A DNA stretch of 64,000 bases from Diabrotica undecimpunctata (GCF_040954645.1 NC_092804.1:41569753-41633752), one strand, 5' to 3'. Positions 12,717 to 24,509 are shown, numbered from the stretch's first letter. Made by a program: numbers and translations. Notes: a model not told the origin generated them from the letters alone.

Positions 12717-14870
12717 TAAAGTAGAGAATGGGCAGTAAGATTTGAGATCTAGAAAATCGTGTGTAAAATCATTATATTAATCCCCAAGGAAAATGAATTT
12801 TCTATATAGAATTTTTCATATAAAAATGATTGCACGTCATTCAAGATTTACGACGTCAGAACACCACAGCGTTATCAAAACATCAGAATAGTTAGTAAGT
12901 AAGGAATTTTTAAAATGTCAACTATTTGTCAAACTATTATATTAAAAGTAAATACACTCTGTTTGCAGCACACTACTGCAACACACTAAAATACATAAAA
13001 AAACATTTTAATAAAAAATTATATATTCTAAATTTTAAACTTACCTCTTTTAGAGCATTAATAGTAAAAACATCCCGCCATTATTTCTTGTTTAAAATAA
13101 TCTATCTTATATGAAAGCTTATCGCTTTCTACAGACTATTTAGTTGTTTTGGCATAGCACAATCACAATACACAATAATAATTAGTTTTTAAAGCTATTA
13201 ATCTAAATTTAATATGCCTTTATAAATACAATTTATTAATATATAATATATTATGATCAAATTGTGTAAGAAATCAAAACATAACCAAAATTCTTACTCT
13301 AAAAAAGCGGCAACACTTTAAACAATTTTGCCACAAGCTAAACTGTCAATAAAATTTGAAGTATTCCCGTATCAGTTGCGTACAATTGTCTAATCTATGT
13401 AATTAAAATTATTATTTTGTGATCACTCAACACTGAGAAGTAGGCAGATTGAAATCTTTGTGCCGTTTGACGGTTCTCGTATTTATGGAGAACAAGACAC
13501 TGGTATTAGATCATAGTTACTCAATTACTGAAAACAAATTTTTCGATAATTGAGCCCAATCTACTGTTAGAAGAGATATTTTCAGATAATTATCAAAAAT
13601 ATCATTATATCTACATAGGAGACCAATATCATAAGAAATAACATCCCCTTAGATTAGATCAAAGAAACACAAAGGTATGTGCAACAGTCTACAATTAACT
13701 TAAATATTGTATGTTTACAATTATGACTAAAAGGCATTCTCTTCTCTCTGTTATCGTATACAACAGTTAATTATTTTGTCTAGAATGTTTTAATTCAACC
13801 TTTTTCCCTATCTTTCCTGCAAAACTTGTAAATACGGCAACGGTGTCTTAAAAAAGTTCCTTTAATCCGTGAATGTTTAGTGAGCATTTTCTTAATTACC
13901 CGCATTTAAGAACAAGCTGAGAAAATGGTCCGCTTTTAATGGAAAACAGACTGTAAAGTCTAGACTTTTACCCTTTTTCTCCCTTTTTAATTTTGAAGCA
14001 ATAGAGTTTAAACACAGCAGAGCGTACATAGAGGTACACGTCTCTAAGAAAGAGCTTAACTGTAATGTACGACCAGTTCTTGCGTCTGAACGGGATCAAA
14101 AAGTGATCGATTGGTATTAAAGCGTTAAATAAAGATGGATTCGATAAGGAACTCACACAACTTTCTTTAGGTAATAATGTGGAGAATGTATAAAAATATA
14201 CTTTAAAAACAATAACAATAGGTAAAAAATATATAAATTTAAATTTTATGTACTTCCGAAACATTTCAAACTATTGCCTTTTCAATTATAAAATTGCCTG
14301 ACAAACACGACAGCCATTTTGATGTCTAGAAACTTTTATCAGACAAGAATTTCAACATGTGTACAAAATTATTTGATCCTATATCCGTTAGAAGCTACAT
14401 CTTTTTTTTGTGGGATATACTCACACTGGTGTGTAGTTATGTGATCTTTAATAGAAACCTTCCAAGAATACAGCGGGCTCTAAAATTAATATTATATAAA
14501 AAATCAATGAAATGAAATATCAACTTATTTAAATCGGCATTTAAAACATGAAAGAAAACGAAATAATGATAAGAAAATAGAAAAAATAAGCAATTATAAT
14601 GTTCTATTATGAACAGTCACCCTTGTTAAAAATTTTATAAAATCCGTGATTTTGAAATTTTTATATTCATTAGTACGTGTGCTTTACCTTAATTACTGCT
14701 ACTCAAAATAGTCATATTTTATTTTCGATTTATTGCTCAAGACCGTAATTATTTCGAGCTCCAAAACAGTTACTTAATTACTTTATATTTTTGCTTGCTG
14801 AGAAGAATATTTACCATTAGAGTGTTTAATTAGCTCTTGATTAAACGACAAAGTTACATGGTGATTCTAA
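12717..14870. other. AT-rich intergenic stretch without identifiable content
   Basis: Two kilobases of AT-rich sequence. The open frames are short and low in complexity, and none resembles a known family. Confidence 0.5.
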
Positions 14871-14872
14871 CA

Positions 14873-15735
14873 CTCATGTACACATAAGAGCGTCACACGC
14901 CGTATCGTTCACATGCAAGCGCGCGTTTAGAACCAATGTCGTCAAATCGTGGCGCTCCTAGAATGTACATCAAACACCGCGTTTTCAGCACGTTTCTAGT
15001 TTCTAGGAGAGGTGTGTTATCTTACACATGTTCACAATCAAGAGCGCGCTTGTGCCCTGTTGACATCGCTGTACCGTGTTGAAACTGATCTGTCTATAAT
15101 AAAAATTGAAAATTTTAATACAGAATTGTTCATCGATGAAGTGCAAACGAGGAAATGTATTTCAGACATAAAATATGACCGTAGACTTAATAGTTTTCTT
15201 TCAATTATCTTTATTTTCTTTATTGCGTCGTCCCCCTGAAGAAAGTGAAACAGTCTCTTTATCATTTTTACTCATGATTAAATATGTAAGGCAAAATAAC
15301 TATTCCAAATGCCACAACAGTTCCTCTTAAAAGGAAACTTAATTATATAAAAAATTAATATAAATAAATACCTTATTGTTACAACGAGTTTTTCTTTGGG
15401 TGAAATCCCATCCATTACTGCATTACTGCATTTTCACATGGTGATAAACATTATTTTAATCAAGTTAATAATTCATCAAAAGATATTATACTCATTCGGA
15501 AATAGTTAAAAAACTTCGGAGGGTAATTTCTTAATTTGGGGTATAGAGTCACAAAAGGTCAATATGTCATTAATTAAAGGATGCACCTACCATCTTCTTT
15601 GTCGTCTTGGCTTGCTCTGAATCTACGGTGTAACAACCAAATACATGCAAACTCCATAACTGTACTGGCTGCCTGCATTACGATACCACTTTTTTCTAAC
15701 GTGCCCTAATGCCCTCAAGTGTACAGGCCCTTAAG
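14873..15735 (+). mobile_element. Harbinger-like unit, copy A, with a decayed MADF exon
   Basis: This unit shares with 15761-16305 a 5' block (ACATGCAAGCGCGCGTTTAG at 14911) and a 3' block (ACTTTTTTCTAAC near 15690, ending GTACAGGCCCTTA). Reading inward, the right end resembles the left end (TGTACAC at about 14878 against TGTACACTTGAGGGC on the opposite strand), giving imperfect terminal inverted repeats. The outer bases CCTTA suit the TTA/TAA duplication of PIF/Harbinger transposons. At 15120-15187 it encodes ELFIDEVQTRKC, the start of a MADF domain, with the initiator ATG changed to ACA. Harbinger elements commonly encode a MADF/Myb-like partner protein. Assignment to Harbinger is inference. 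Confidence 0.5.
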
Positions 15736-15760
15736 TATCAAGAAACAAATGAAATTATTT

Positions 15761-16305
15761 ACATGCAAGCGCGCGTTTAGAACAACTAACGTCGTCAAAA
15801 CGCCGCGTTTGCAGCATGCTGTCAGTTTCTAGGAGAGGCATGTGATCATCGTAAACATGTTCACAGTCAAACGCCCGCTTTTGCCCTGTTGGCATCGCTG
15901 TACTCTATTGAAAATTGATCTATTTATAATAGAAATTAAAAATTTTAATATGGAACTGTTCATTGATGAATTTCAAAAGAAAATATGTAGTTGGCACATG
16001 GAATATGATGAATACATGAAATGTGCTTTAAAAAAATCTGCTTGGCAAGAGCTGGTGAATATATTTGCTAGTGAAAATAACACACTAGATGAGAAGAAAT
16101 TATTAGGTAAATATAAGTAGTTTATTTATTATTTTAACAGTATTAAAATGTTTTAGTATAATAACTGTTTCATAACTGAACTGGCGGTGGACTAAGCTGA
16201 TAAACCGCGGCGTTAAGCGTTATCATGTGTACGGTACCACTTTTTTCTAACATGCGCTCAACGCAGCGGCTACCGCCCTCATTTGTACAGGACCTTAGCA
16301 AGACA
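15761..16305 (+). mobile_element. Harbinger-like unit, copy B, tandem with copy A
   Basis: Starting with the same 20-base block as copy A and ending with the same 3' block (TGTACAGGACCTTA at about 16292-16305), this copy lies 25 bases after copy A in the same orientation. It is shorter because the part between exon and 3' block is reduced. The terminal sequence reads GGTCCTGTACAAATGAGGGC on the minus strand, a plausible inverted-repeat end. It contains the better-preserved MADF exon. Confidence 0.5.
15950..16120 (+). CDS. MADF-domain N-terminal exon (fragment)
   Basis: ATG at 15950 opens a 56-codon frame: MELFIDEFQKKICSWHMEYD, then KKSAWQELVNIF and LDEKKLLG. This is the pattern of a MADF (Myb/SANT-like, DNA-binding) domain: an acidic first helix, a Trp where LWD is usual, a conserved AWQEL/AWKEI helix, and the start of the third segment. 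A longer frame opens at 15842, but homology with copy A and the MELF-type start favour 15950. The frame closes at TAG 16118-16120, just after AGGTAAAT (GT at 16107-16108), a good 5' splice donor. The gene probably continued in another exon, which is not seen before the 3' repeat block. Confidence 0.55.
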   Translation: MELFIDEFQKKICSWHMEYDEYMKCALKKSAWQELVNIFASENNTLDEKKLLGKYK

Positions 16306-16599
16306 TGTCTTCAGTTTGAAGAAAATTTCGTTTTTGTTGAAATTAATAGTTGGCACACCTGCCAAATGACAAAACGAAACTTGTAATAGTTTGTATTAGT
16401 AATACTAGAAAGAAAACTAACCCGTACCGGTGTTAGTTTTCAAGAAGGAGGGGCTCTAAATTGAGTCAGAGCCTTTCAGCATTTCTTGAATAACACATTC
16501 GGAGAAAAGTATAAAAGAAATGAAATGACTGAATATCTCAAGATTGGGTTGACAGGGTCAAGGAAGGTGCAATATAAATTCGCATACTTTTATAGTTTC

Positions 16600-16755
16600 C
16601 AAGCAGATTGAGAGTTGTAGTAAATTATTCTACGTATCTAATAAACTTAGCCTGATTAAATTGAGGTCCAAAACTTATGACATAAATCTCATTCAAGCAT
16701 ATGCAGTAACAGCAGAAATCAGTGACTACGACTTAGAAAAGTTTTTATAATTGTA
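16600..16755 (+). pseudogene. RTE endonuclease fragment
   Basis: The frame reads LIKLRSKTYDINLIQAYAVT followed by SDYDLEKF, matching the central part of the RTE apurinic-like endonuclease (usual pattern LKLRxKPVxINIIQVYAPTxDxSDxDLExFY). No other part of the element is attached. Confidence 0.6.
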
Positions 16756-17502
16756 ACGATAATACCATCAAAAATAATTGAAATACTATATATAAATAAT
16801 ACTTCAAGTAACCATGGGAGCTTATCATCTATGCTTCGCCTAGCTCAGTCTCTCAAGTAGACTTTCTTTTTGAAGAAAAAATAGTAAAAACGAAACTGAA
16901 GGCAAAGGAATTAATAAATTAATAGAAAAATTAAAAAAAAAATTATTTAAATATAAATTAATAAAGATGTGACGTTTATAACGTTACATAATCATAGTCA
17001 TTAACATCTTGGCAGATGTGTTGTGGATCATCATTCAGCTTCAGAAGCTCAGGTAATCTAATAGATGATATTTCTCCATTTGTCGCGGTCATCTGTTACA
17101 TGTATTGCCTCAGTATACTGCTTGTTGAGAAGCTTTTTCGTGATGCCTGCCCATCCCTGTGGAGATCTGCCGCGTTGTCGTTGACTATGAGGCCTTGCTT
17201 GGACCACCAACTGCTTCATTTTGTGATCACTTTGATGGATATTACCAAAGAACTTTAATGTTTTAGAGTAAATAGCACTAGAGAGACGCTGATTTGGTTT
17301 AATGTTATCTAGAACCGAGAGATTTGTACGGCGAGCCGTCCATGGAATTCGAAGCAGTCGTCTCCATGTCCACATTTCAAAAGCGTCTATGCGTCGTCTA
17401 TATGATTCTTTAACTGTCCATGTTTCGCATTCATAGTAAAATATGGAACAGACCAGAATTGAAACAAGTCTCTTCTTGTTTTTCATAGTAATATGAGATC
17501 AC

Positions 17503-17728
17503 ACCGCCGGCAAGAACATCTAGACATTTTAAAAATGTCTATAGGCCCCAGGTCGACTCAGCCTGAATAAAAATGAGTACCTTGGGTAAAACCAGGGGTA
17601 ATAATAGACGGTTGAAGCGTAGCACTGGCCATGTTACCTTCCTTGTATACCGTAGGCCCTAGATATAGCAGACTACCCTGCTATACTCCCAAAGCCGCGA
17701 CAGCGGTATAAAACGGGAGACTATTATT
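17503..17728 (+). mobile_element. SINE, 226 bp, with 12-bp target-site duplication
   Basis: The sequence between two copies of ATATGAGATCAC (17491-17502 and 17729-17740) is absent from the RTE reading frame around it, which resumes cleanly on the other side. The insert ends in CTATTATT, a short ATT-type tail leading into the second duplication. GGTCGACTCAGCC near 17552 loosely resembles a Pol III B box. No protein is encoded. Size, tail and duplication fit a SINE mobilised by a LINE. Confidence 0.75.
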
Positions 17729-18548
17729 ATATGAGATCACGCCAGACCCCGTTTAGTTCAGACATTGCTGCTCTTGCTAGTTGAATGCGTCTTCGAATTT
17801 CGGGTTCACAACTACGTGTGTTGTTAAATAGAGTTCCAAGATATATCATTGAGGAGAATACCTCGAATCCTGCAATAGTGTGGGTTTCGGGAAATTGTTG
17901 TTGGCGATCAATAATCATGATTTTGGTTTTGTTGTAGTTAACTTTGTATCTAAATTTAGCATTTTATTCATCGAGTTTTTTATCAGTTAATAATTTCTTT
18001 TGGAGTATAGGCTAGAAGTGAAGTGGTGTCTGTGAAACGCAGGTTAGATATCTTGACACCGCCTAGGTTTACTCCTTCCTCCCAACCATTCAAGACTCTG
18101 CGTATTATTAACTTTGAATAGATGTTAAATAATAAGGGAGATAAAACGCATCCTTGGCGTACTCCCTTCTCCAAAGTGCATTTATCAGATATTTATCCGT
18201 CTATTCGAATATATGCCGGGTTAGCTTATCTTATTATCCAGTTTGCTAATAAGGTGAGTCAAGTGTTTAAGTATACCAATTGTCGTTAATATGTTCCATA
18301 GTTTGTATGGAATCTAACATTATTAAATGCCTTTGTATAATCAACAAAACATATGAATATCGGAATCTCATTTTCTCTGGCTTTTTCCATAATATTTCTT
18401 ACATGAAGAATTTGTTCTCTAATACCCCTGCCCTTCACAAATCCAGCCTGCTCAGGTACTATTTGCCGACTTATGAGGTTTTCTAGACGACGTTGTAGGA
18501 TGTAGAGGATTACTTTATTGCCGTGTAATATTATAACTGGTAGTCTAT

Positions 18549-20584
18549 TCTTCTTCTTCTCGTGCCACTCCTAGCGGAGATTGGAAATCATCATGGCCAC
18601 TGCGACTTTGTTAGCAGCGCGCCTAAAAAGTTCAATCGAACTACACTCGAACCATTCACGTAGATTACGAAGCCACGATATTTTTCTTCTTCCCACACTT
18701 CTTTTGCCCTTAATTTTGCCCTGCATGATATTTCTTAAAAGTTCGTACTTTTCACCTCTCACAATGTGCCCCAAGTATTCCATCTTTCTAGTTTTTATCT
18801 CATTTAGAATTTCGCATCTTTTGTCTAAAGTTTGAAGTACTTGCGTGTTAGTGACGCGGTCCATCCATGATATTCTGAGAATGCGCCTATAGCACCACAT
18901 CTCGAAAGCTTCGATGTTTTTTGTGATCAACTGTTTTAGTGTCCAAGCCTCTACTCCATACAACAGGGTAGAAAAGACATAACACCGCAGCATTCGTATT
19001 CGTAACTTTATTTTGATATCACGATTGCAAAAGAGTTTGCGCATTCTATTAAAGACTGATCTAGCGATTTCTATTCTACATCTAATCTCTTTTGTTTGAT
19101 CAGTATCGTCTGTGATCCAAGCACCTAGATATTTATAACAGGACACACGCTCAATCGTTGTATTGTCTATTACAAGATTAGCTCTGATGTTCTTTGATTT
19201 CGTGATTACCATAAATTTAGTTTTTTTCAAATTAATTTTCAAGCCGTAACTGTTACAGTATATATTGAGACTTTGAACGAGATGTTGTAGTTCTACTAGC
19301 GTTCCCGTTAGGAGAACCGTATCGTCAGCATACCTTATATTGTTGATCGTCTCACCATTTATTATCAGACCAAGATCTTCTTCCTCGAGTGCTTGTTCAC
19401 AAATAGCTTCACTATACAGATTAAATAAAAGTGGCGACAAGATGCATCCCTGCCGGACTCCTCAACGGATTTGAATTTCTTCTGTTAGCCTACCCTCAAC
19501 CTTCACATTTGCTGTTTGATTCCAATATAGGTTGCATATAATTCGAATATCTCGGCTGTCTATATTTTTCTTTATTAGAATTTGTCTTAGTGGTTCATGT
19601 TGTACTTTGTCAAAGGCCTTTTCGAAATCAATAAAGCAGGTGTAAATTTCTTGGTTCATGTCTAAGCATCTCTGTGAGAGAACGTTCATTGCAAACAGAG
19701 CCTCCCTTGTACCCAGCCCTTTTCTGAATCCCATCTGAGTGTTACTGATGTCTACATCTAATTTCCTATAGATCCTATTATGAATTATTTTCAGGAACAG
19801 TTTTAGAGCATGACTCATCGAAGCTATCGTACGATATTCGCTGTATTCCCTTGTATTTGCCTTTTTTGGCAGTAGTATAAAGGTCGAACGGAGCCATTCC
19901 CTAGGTATTATTCCAGTTCTATATATTGTGTTAAATAGATCTAGGAGTATTTTAATAGATTCATCGTCCATAAGTTTGAGCAGTTCTACGGGAATTTCAT
20001 CAGGACCGGGGGCCTTACCAATTTTTGCTTGTTTGATTGCATAATCTATTTCTTCTCTGATTATATCAGGCCCTGTATCATCTGTATATTCGTTTGAGAT
20101 TTCTTGTCTATCTTTGTCATCAAAAAGTTGTGATATGTATTCTGTCCATCGATTCATTTTTTGTTGTAAATCTGTTATGAGTAAACCATCTGTATCTTTG
20201 ATCTGTCCTGTCTGTGTTGTTCTTCTTCTTCCTGTCATTTCTTTAATCTTATTGTGTACATTAAAAAAGTCATATTTTCGCTCCAGTTGTTCCAACTCCT
20301 GGCATTGCTCACTTAGCCATCTTTCTCTAGCTTCTCTTATTTTCTTTTTTATCAGTTTATCTGTTTCTTTGTATCTTATCGGATTATTTGTTTTGTGTAC
20401 CCTTCTTTCACACATCAACTGTAGTATTTCCTCAGTCATCCATTCTTTATGTTTCCTTTCTTTCGGTGTTAAATTTTCTCTCCCTGCCAGCATTACGGCA
20501 TGTTTAATATTCTCCCATTTTTGGTCTATGTTATCAGTATTTCCATTCAGTTTCTCTATATTTTATAAATTTTCTTTGATATTC
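18549..20584 (-). mobile_element. 5'-truncated RTE inserted in an older RTE; RT frame with one stop
   Basis: Flanked by ACTGGTAGTCTAT at 18536-18548 and 20585-20597, a perfect 13-bp target-site duplication inside the older element's RT. On the minus strand a single frame runs from about 20562 to 18571, broken only by TGA at 19462-19464. In order: linker helices, APGPDEIPVELLKLMDDES, MGFRKGLGTREALFAMNVL, CFIDFEKAFDKVQHEPL (motif A), GVRQGCILSPLLFNLYSEA directly after the stop, IRYADDTVLL (intact YADD), YLGAWITDDTDQTKEIRCRI, FEMWCYRRILRISWMD, YLGHIVRGEKYELL and SSIELFRRAAN. The stop is consistent with CGA or AGA changing to TGA. A GAAGAAGAA tail lies at 18549-18562. This is the best-preserved RT in the window. 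Confidence 0.92.
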
Positions 20585-21377
20585 ACTGGTAGTCTATAGT
20601 TGCTTACAATTATTTATTGGACCTTTTTAATGTAGAGGTATGATTATGGTCGCTCTCCAATCCTCAGGCCAGACGCCTGTATGCCAGATTTCATTATACA
20701 ATCGATGTACTACATATCTTCTCACTTCACATACCGGAAGATGCTTCAAGACATCAGGAGTAGTGAAGCCATAGCATGTTGCTTTGTTAAACTTTAATCT
20801 TATCCGAGCGAATTTCACTTCGGAACAAAGTATATGAGGTTTAAATTCAAAGCTGGTGTGGTGTGTCCCTATTGAAGAGAGTGTAAGGTGGAGGCCTGAC
20901 ATTCAAGTACGTACGAGGTGTCCACGGGTATCGGCGTATAAAGACTTACAATCCGCCCTCCAAACATCTATAGCCTTGTCCAAATCCGTCTGTACATACA
21001 TTGCCTTCATCATCGTTGATAGACCAAGATTTCTACTTGAATTTACGAGTGAGCAGTCTGACTTTATCGAAGAGTTCTGTGGTGTTATTTGTGTCGGCAT
21101 GTTGTTGAATCTCATTGCAGATTTTCTCTATATGCTTGTTCTTGTCTCGTCTACAAGCAACTTGAATAGCTCTACATACCTGCTGGTATAGGGGATTCTT
21201 AAGAGGGTTCTTAATTCCAGCAATTTTGAATTTTCTAGGTAATTAGACTGTGGCTCGCAGTCAGTCAAGGTCTCTATCAAATATTTTTAAAAGATAGCCA
21301 AATCTTTTCAAAATCATGAGTCCGGATGATTGGTAAAACATTTTTCAATCTTTCATTACATTGGCTTTTAAATTGTT

Positions 21378-21590
21378 GTGTATCTTTTATTTGTGATATC
21401 CTCTCAAAAAAGTCTTAAAATATTAATAGCAGATGTAAATAGTAGAACTATTGAAATACTAGTGAGAGATCTAAATGCCAAGAATGGTGAAGAGAAGGAA
21501 GAAAATTTTGAAAAAAAGTTTTGTCTTGAAAAACCCAATGATAGAGGGGACCTATTTGTATAATTCTGTAAAGAAATAAATCCGTAAGTG
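21378..21590 (+). pseudogene. RTE endonuclease fragment
   Basis: EILVRDLNAKNGEEKEENF followed by KPNDRGDLFV, then FCKEI after a stop, matches the GDFNAKVG...RNDRGDRFxxFC block of RTE endonucleases (GD changed to RD). It lies next to, but in opposite orientation to, the 17025-21240 element, so it is an independent fragment. Confidence 0.6.
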
Positions 21591-22950
21591 ATGGATTCGA
21601 CGGTTACTTAATGGAAATTCATTTTATCTAACAATAAAACACAGAATTTCTTTACTTTTGTTTTTTGTTTGTTCTGAAAGCTGGTATTATTCCTTTCTTT
21701 TTTATGTGTTTGGCTATTTTTTGTTTATAGCTTGCCGGTATATGTAATCGAGCTGACGTTACTGGGTTTTTTCTCAGGTAGTGGAAATATTAATTTCAGT
21801 GCTTTCTTGTGTAGTTTTGTTTCAAAAATTTTGTTTATTGTTTTTTTGTTGTACCCATTGTTTACTGTTATTTGCTTAATTATATTCACTTCTATACCAA
21901 AGTTGTTTTTGACCTTTTTACATATAAGCCTTTTGCTGCGATATTTTGAAATATGTTTTTACTATTGCAAATTGTTTTTCATAGCAAAATATCTTATTTC
22001 CTCCCTCGTTTCTAATTTCCAGGCAGAAACTAGCAATACTGTCGTCTTTTTATCCTTTCCTAACTTTTGCATTAAATTCTACTATTAATAGCGGTATTTC
22101 TCTGACTGGTAGGAGTATGTAAAATTATTTAACTTGCAAAATGTTCTAATCAAAAGGTTTAGCCTTAAATTTGAAAAAAGCTACTCTTTCTGCTATTGGT
22201 ATAAAGGCTGCAATTTCCCTTTTCAAGCAGCGTCTCATTATGAAAGCTACTCGATTCAAATTTTGTCAGTTGTTCCGAGAAGAAAATCTCGAACTCGGAT
22301 ACTTAAGACCTTCCATTGTGTGGACATCTTACTTCATTATATCCAAGAATTGACATTCGCTGCATTTTTAGTGCATACCCATTTTTAAGTTGGTAGTGTA
22401 TAAGATTGTTGTTGGCTTCTCAGTACCTTTTTCACAGGGATTTGTTCCCTGTGTTCCAGGTGATGTCTTCATCGCATACCGGTCCTTGGTCTACGATAAT
22501 CATAGACCGTATTTGTTTCTTCGGACTTATGCCTTATAGTCATACTAAGATAACTTATTTCGAGTAGTTTTCTTTAGCATTGATTCATCCGCCTTCGGCA
22601 ACTTTATCTCAACTGTAGAACAAAAAGGTTCTCGATACCACTTACCAACTCATCCGCCCACAGCCTTTAGTCAGTAAGTGGGGGATTGCTTATACCAGTA
22701 ATCACTTGGTGAATTCTTCACCATATCTGGCTACCCTCACTTAGTTTAGCGTGCAGACTAATTCAGTTGACAGAGGTGTGGCACGTAGAGCCATAAGTGA
22801 GAATTTGGTGTCTTATGAAGACCAGTTATCTAGAACCATCTCGCGTCTCTGATACTCGATGTAGTCATTCCAATAAAGGGTATCTTCATAACAGAATCCT
22901 ACACAATCCACTGGTATTTCACTGTACCTACATATGTTTGTAATAGACCT
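21591..22950. other. Unassigned sequence, probably old repeat
   Basis: Bases 21640-22130 are T-rich. Bases 22390-22900 have a more even composition than nearby sequence and may be a worn retroelement on the minus strand, but no frame gave a convincing motif. Open frames at 21732-22388 show no recognisable domain. Confidence 0.4.
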
Positions 22951-22954
22951 AATT

Positions 22955-23078
22955 TTTAGTTCTTTGAAGTTTCTTAATTCGTTATTTATTTCTTGTTCCT
23001 TTGACCCTTATCCTCTACAATTCCACGTAGCTATCTTATTGTAGCTCGTTTTTCCTTGTTTGGCCGAATTCATCATGA
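22955..23078 (-). pseudogene. N-terminal endonuclease scrap of a non-LTR element
   Basis: The minus-strand frame starting near 23078 reads KIATWNCRG, a stop, then GSKEQEINNELRNFKELKI. The ATWNxRG motif followed by KExEL is the usual beginning of a non-LTR endonuclease domain. Sequence beyond 22955 does not continue it clearly. Confidence 0.42.
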
Positions 23079-23689
23079 TTTGATATTATTTAAAAACAAA
23101 TTATATGACATTTTATGTAAGATCTTTTAGAAATTTTATATTTAGCCTGCTTAAAGAATGTATAAATACTAATGCAACATCTTAATTCTTATAAAACAAC
23201 CTGTTTTTCTGAAATGAAAAAAATTTAGGAAACTAATTTGTTTCCGGAAAGATGTCAGTCATTTCACAAATTAGGTCACCTGCGTGTTTTAGTTAGTATT
23301 TGCGAAAATATGTTTCTGTTGTATTTCCTTCTTATTTCCTCTCCCTTACAAACGTAGGTAGGACCTTTGAACGACAGGACAGGCAATTAACGTCGTTTCC
23401 TGCATGACTGCATGCAAGATCCTCAACATCTGAAGATTCTGTCCAGTCCCGGATTTGGATTAGTGTAGTGTTTATATCTTAGGAACAGTTTTTTAGGTCT
23501 CAAGGAGCAGATATTAAGTGTTTAGCTGGGTTTTACAGAAAAACTCAAAGAAAGTAAATTAATTAAAAAAAATTACACATCATTTTTGGTAATTTGAAAT
23601 ATTTTTATTTAATATTTTGAAATATTTTTATTTTTAATCAATCTATACATGATATAGTTAATTTGTTCGTGTACAATTTTTGGTGAAAT

Positions 23690-24352
23690 GCTGGTGTTGT
23701 ATTAATTTTTTTCTCTACAATAAAATTCTGACACGAGCGTCACGGAACTAGCGCCACAAGAAGGCGTCGTCACGGGTAGCGTCATAAAATAGCTGTTTTT
23801 CACATCGATTCACTACTCTCGATCAATCCGTTTTTAAATAGTAATTATATATTTACTCTTAGCAGGTTTAAATTAAAAACTGCCTGAAAAATAACAAACT
23901 ACCTAACTGAAAATATAGACATTAAATGAGAATTAAAAAATTAAAATAATATCTGTCAATAAAAGATTCGATTCGTAACGATTGTCAAAATTTAATAAAT
24001 GTCATAAATGCCATCGATTAATAACGATATTGAATCATTTGTTTAAATTTTTATAATAATTCTCGTTTTAAAATAATTTCATATAAACACAATTATTATT
24101 TTTAAATGTATTGTTTTCTTTATACAGTAATTACGAGTAAATTGACTAGCAAATAATATTTATTTCTATTTTATTATTAATGTTTGGTCTGAATTTTACA
24201 GGTTTGTCATAAGTAAACTTCTATGCCCTGTTATTACGTTAACAGGTGGCTGTTTAAAATATAAAAAATAAATAAATAATAAATTTGTCTTATTTTATTT
24301 TACAAATACAGAAAACATAATATGAAACTGCGCTAGTCTACAGCACCGCCCC
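23690..24352 (+). repeat. Dispersed repeat, copy 1 (partner at 27210-27503)
   Basis: Its head (TTTCTCTACAATAAAATTCT, then GAGCGTCACGGAACTAGCG) and tail (AACATAATATGAAACTGCG, then CTAGTCTACAGCA) recur with changes at 27210-27503. The middle is different or deleted in the partner. No protein is encoded. It is probably a non-autonomous transposon. Confidence 0.5.
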
Positions 24353-24373
24353 ACTTTTAAACATCTCATTAAG

Positions 24374-24475
24374 TAATTACTATTTAAATGGGAATAAGCC
24401 ACAATTAAAGGTTAAAGTACGTTTATTGACGTTTCAATTTCCACTTCGGAAATCGTTCTCAAAATACAAATATTT
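24374..24475 (-). repeat. About 100-bp dispersed repeat with a hammerhead-like fold, copy 1
   Basis: Nearly the same sequence occurs at 42385-42486 (shared blocks TACTATTTAAATGGGAATAA and TACGTTTATTGACGTTTCAA on the plus strand). On the minus strand it contains TTGAGAAC, a hairpin with stem GATTTCC/GGAAATT, then GAAACGTC. That is the layout of the short hammerhead motifs reported in Penelope-like elements, with altered core positions. Orientation is given for the ribozyme-like reading. Family assignment is inference. Confidence 0.5.
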
Positions 24476-24509
24476 ACAATTTACAATTTTAAATTTACAA
24501 TTTACTAAT

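Larger units (their letters stand above)
17025..21240 (-). mobile_element. RTE retrotransposon interrupted by a SINE and a younger RTE
   Basis: Read on the minus strand from 21240: endonuclease-RT linker (NPLYQQVCRAIQVACRRDK near 21200; IQQHADTNNTTELFDKV), RT fingers (RRYVVHRLYNEIWHTGVWPE, RATIIIPLH near 20640), then an inserted RTE at 18549-20584. The RT continues at 18535 (LQRRLENLISRQIVPEQAGF, FVDYTKAFNNV, GVRQGCVLSPLLFNIYSKL near 18150). The catalytic block is degraded (FTDT). After PEIRRRIQLARAAMSELNGV a SINE interrupts at 17503-17728, then FYYECETWTV, MWTWRRLLRIPWTARRTN and the C-terminus end near 17030. Several stops and a missing RT Asp show it is dead. It is older than both insertions. 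Confidence 0.85.

Noticed and set aside
12926..13114. 62-codon ORF as a gene
   Set aside because: AT-driven composition, no domain, no neighbouring signals.
20114..20599. 161-codon plus-strand frame opposite the young RTE
   Set aside because: Shadow frame of the RT linker, which has clear motifs on the minus strand.
21732..22388. Membrane-like open frames as genes
   Set aside because: They are T-rich, low-complexity translations without a domain or plausible gene context.
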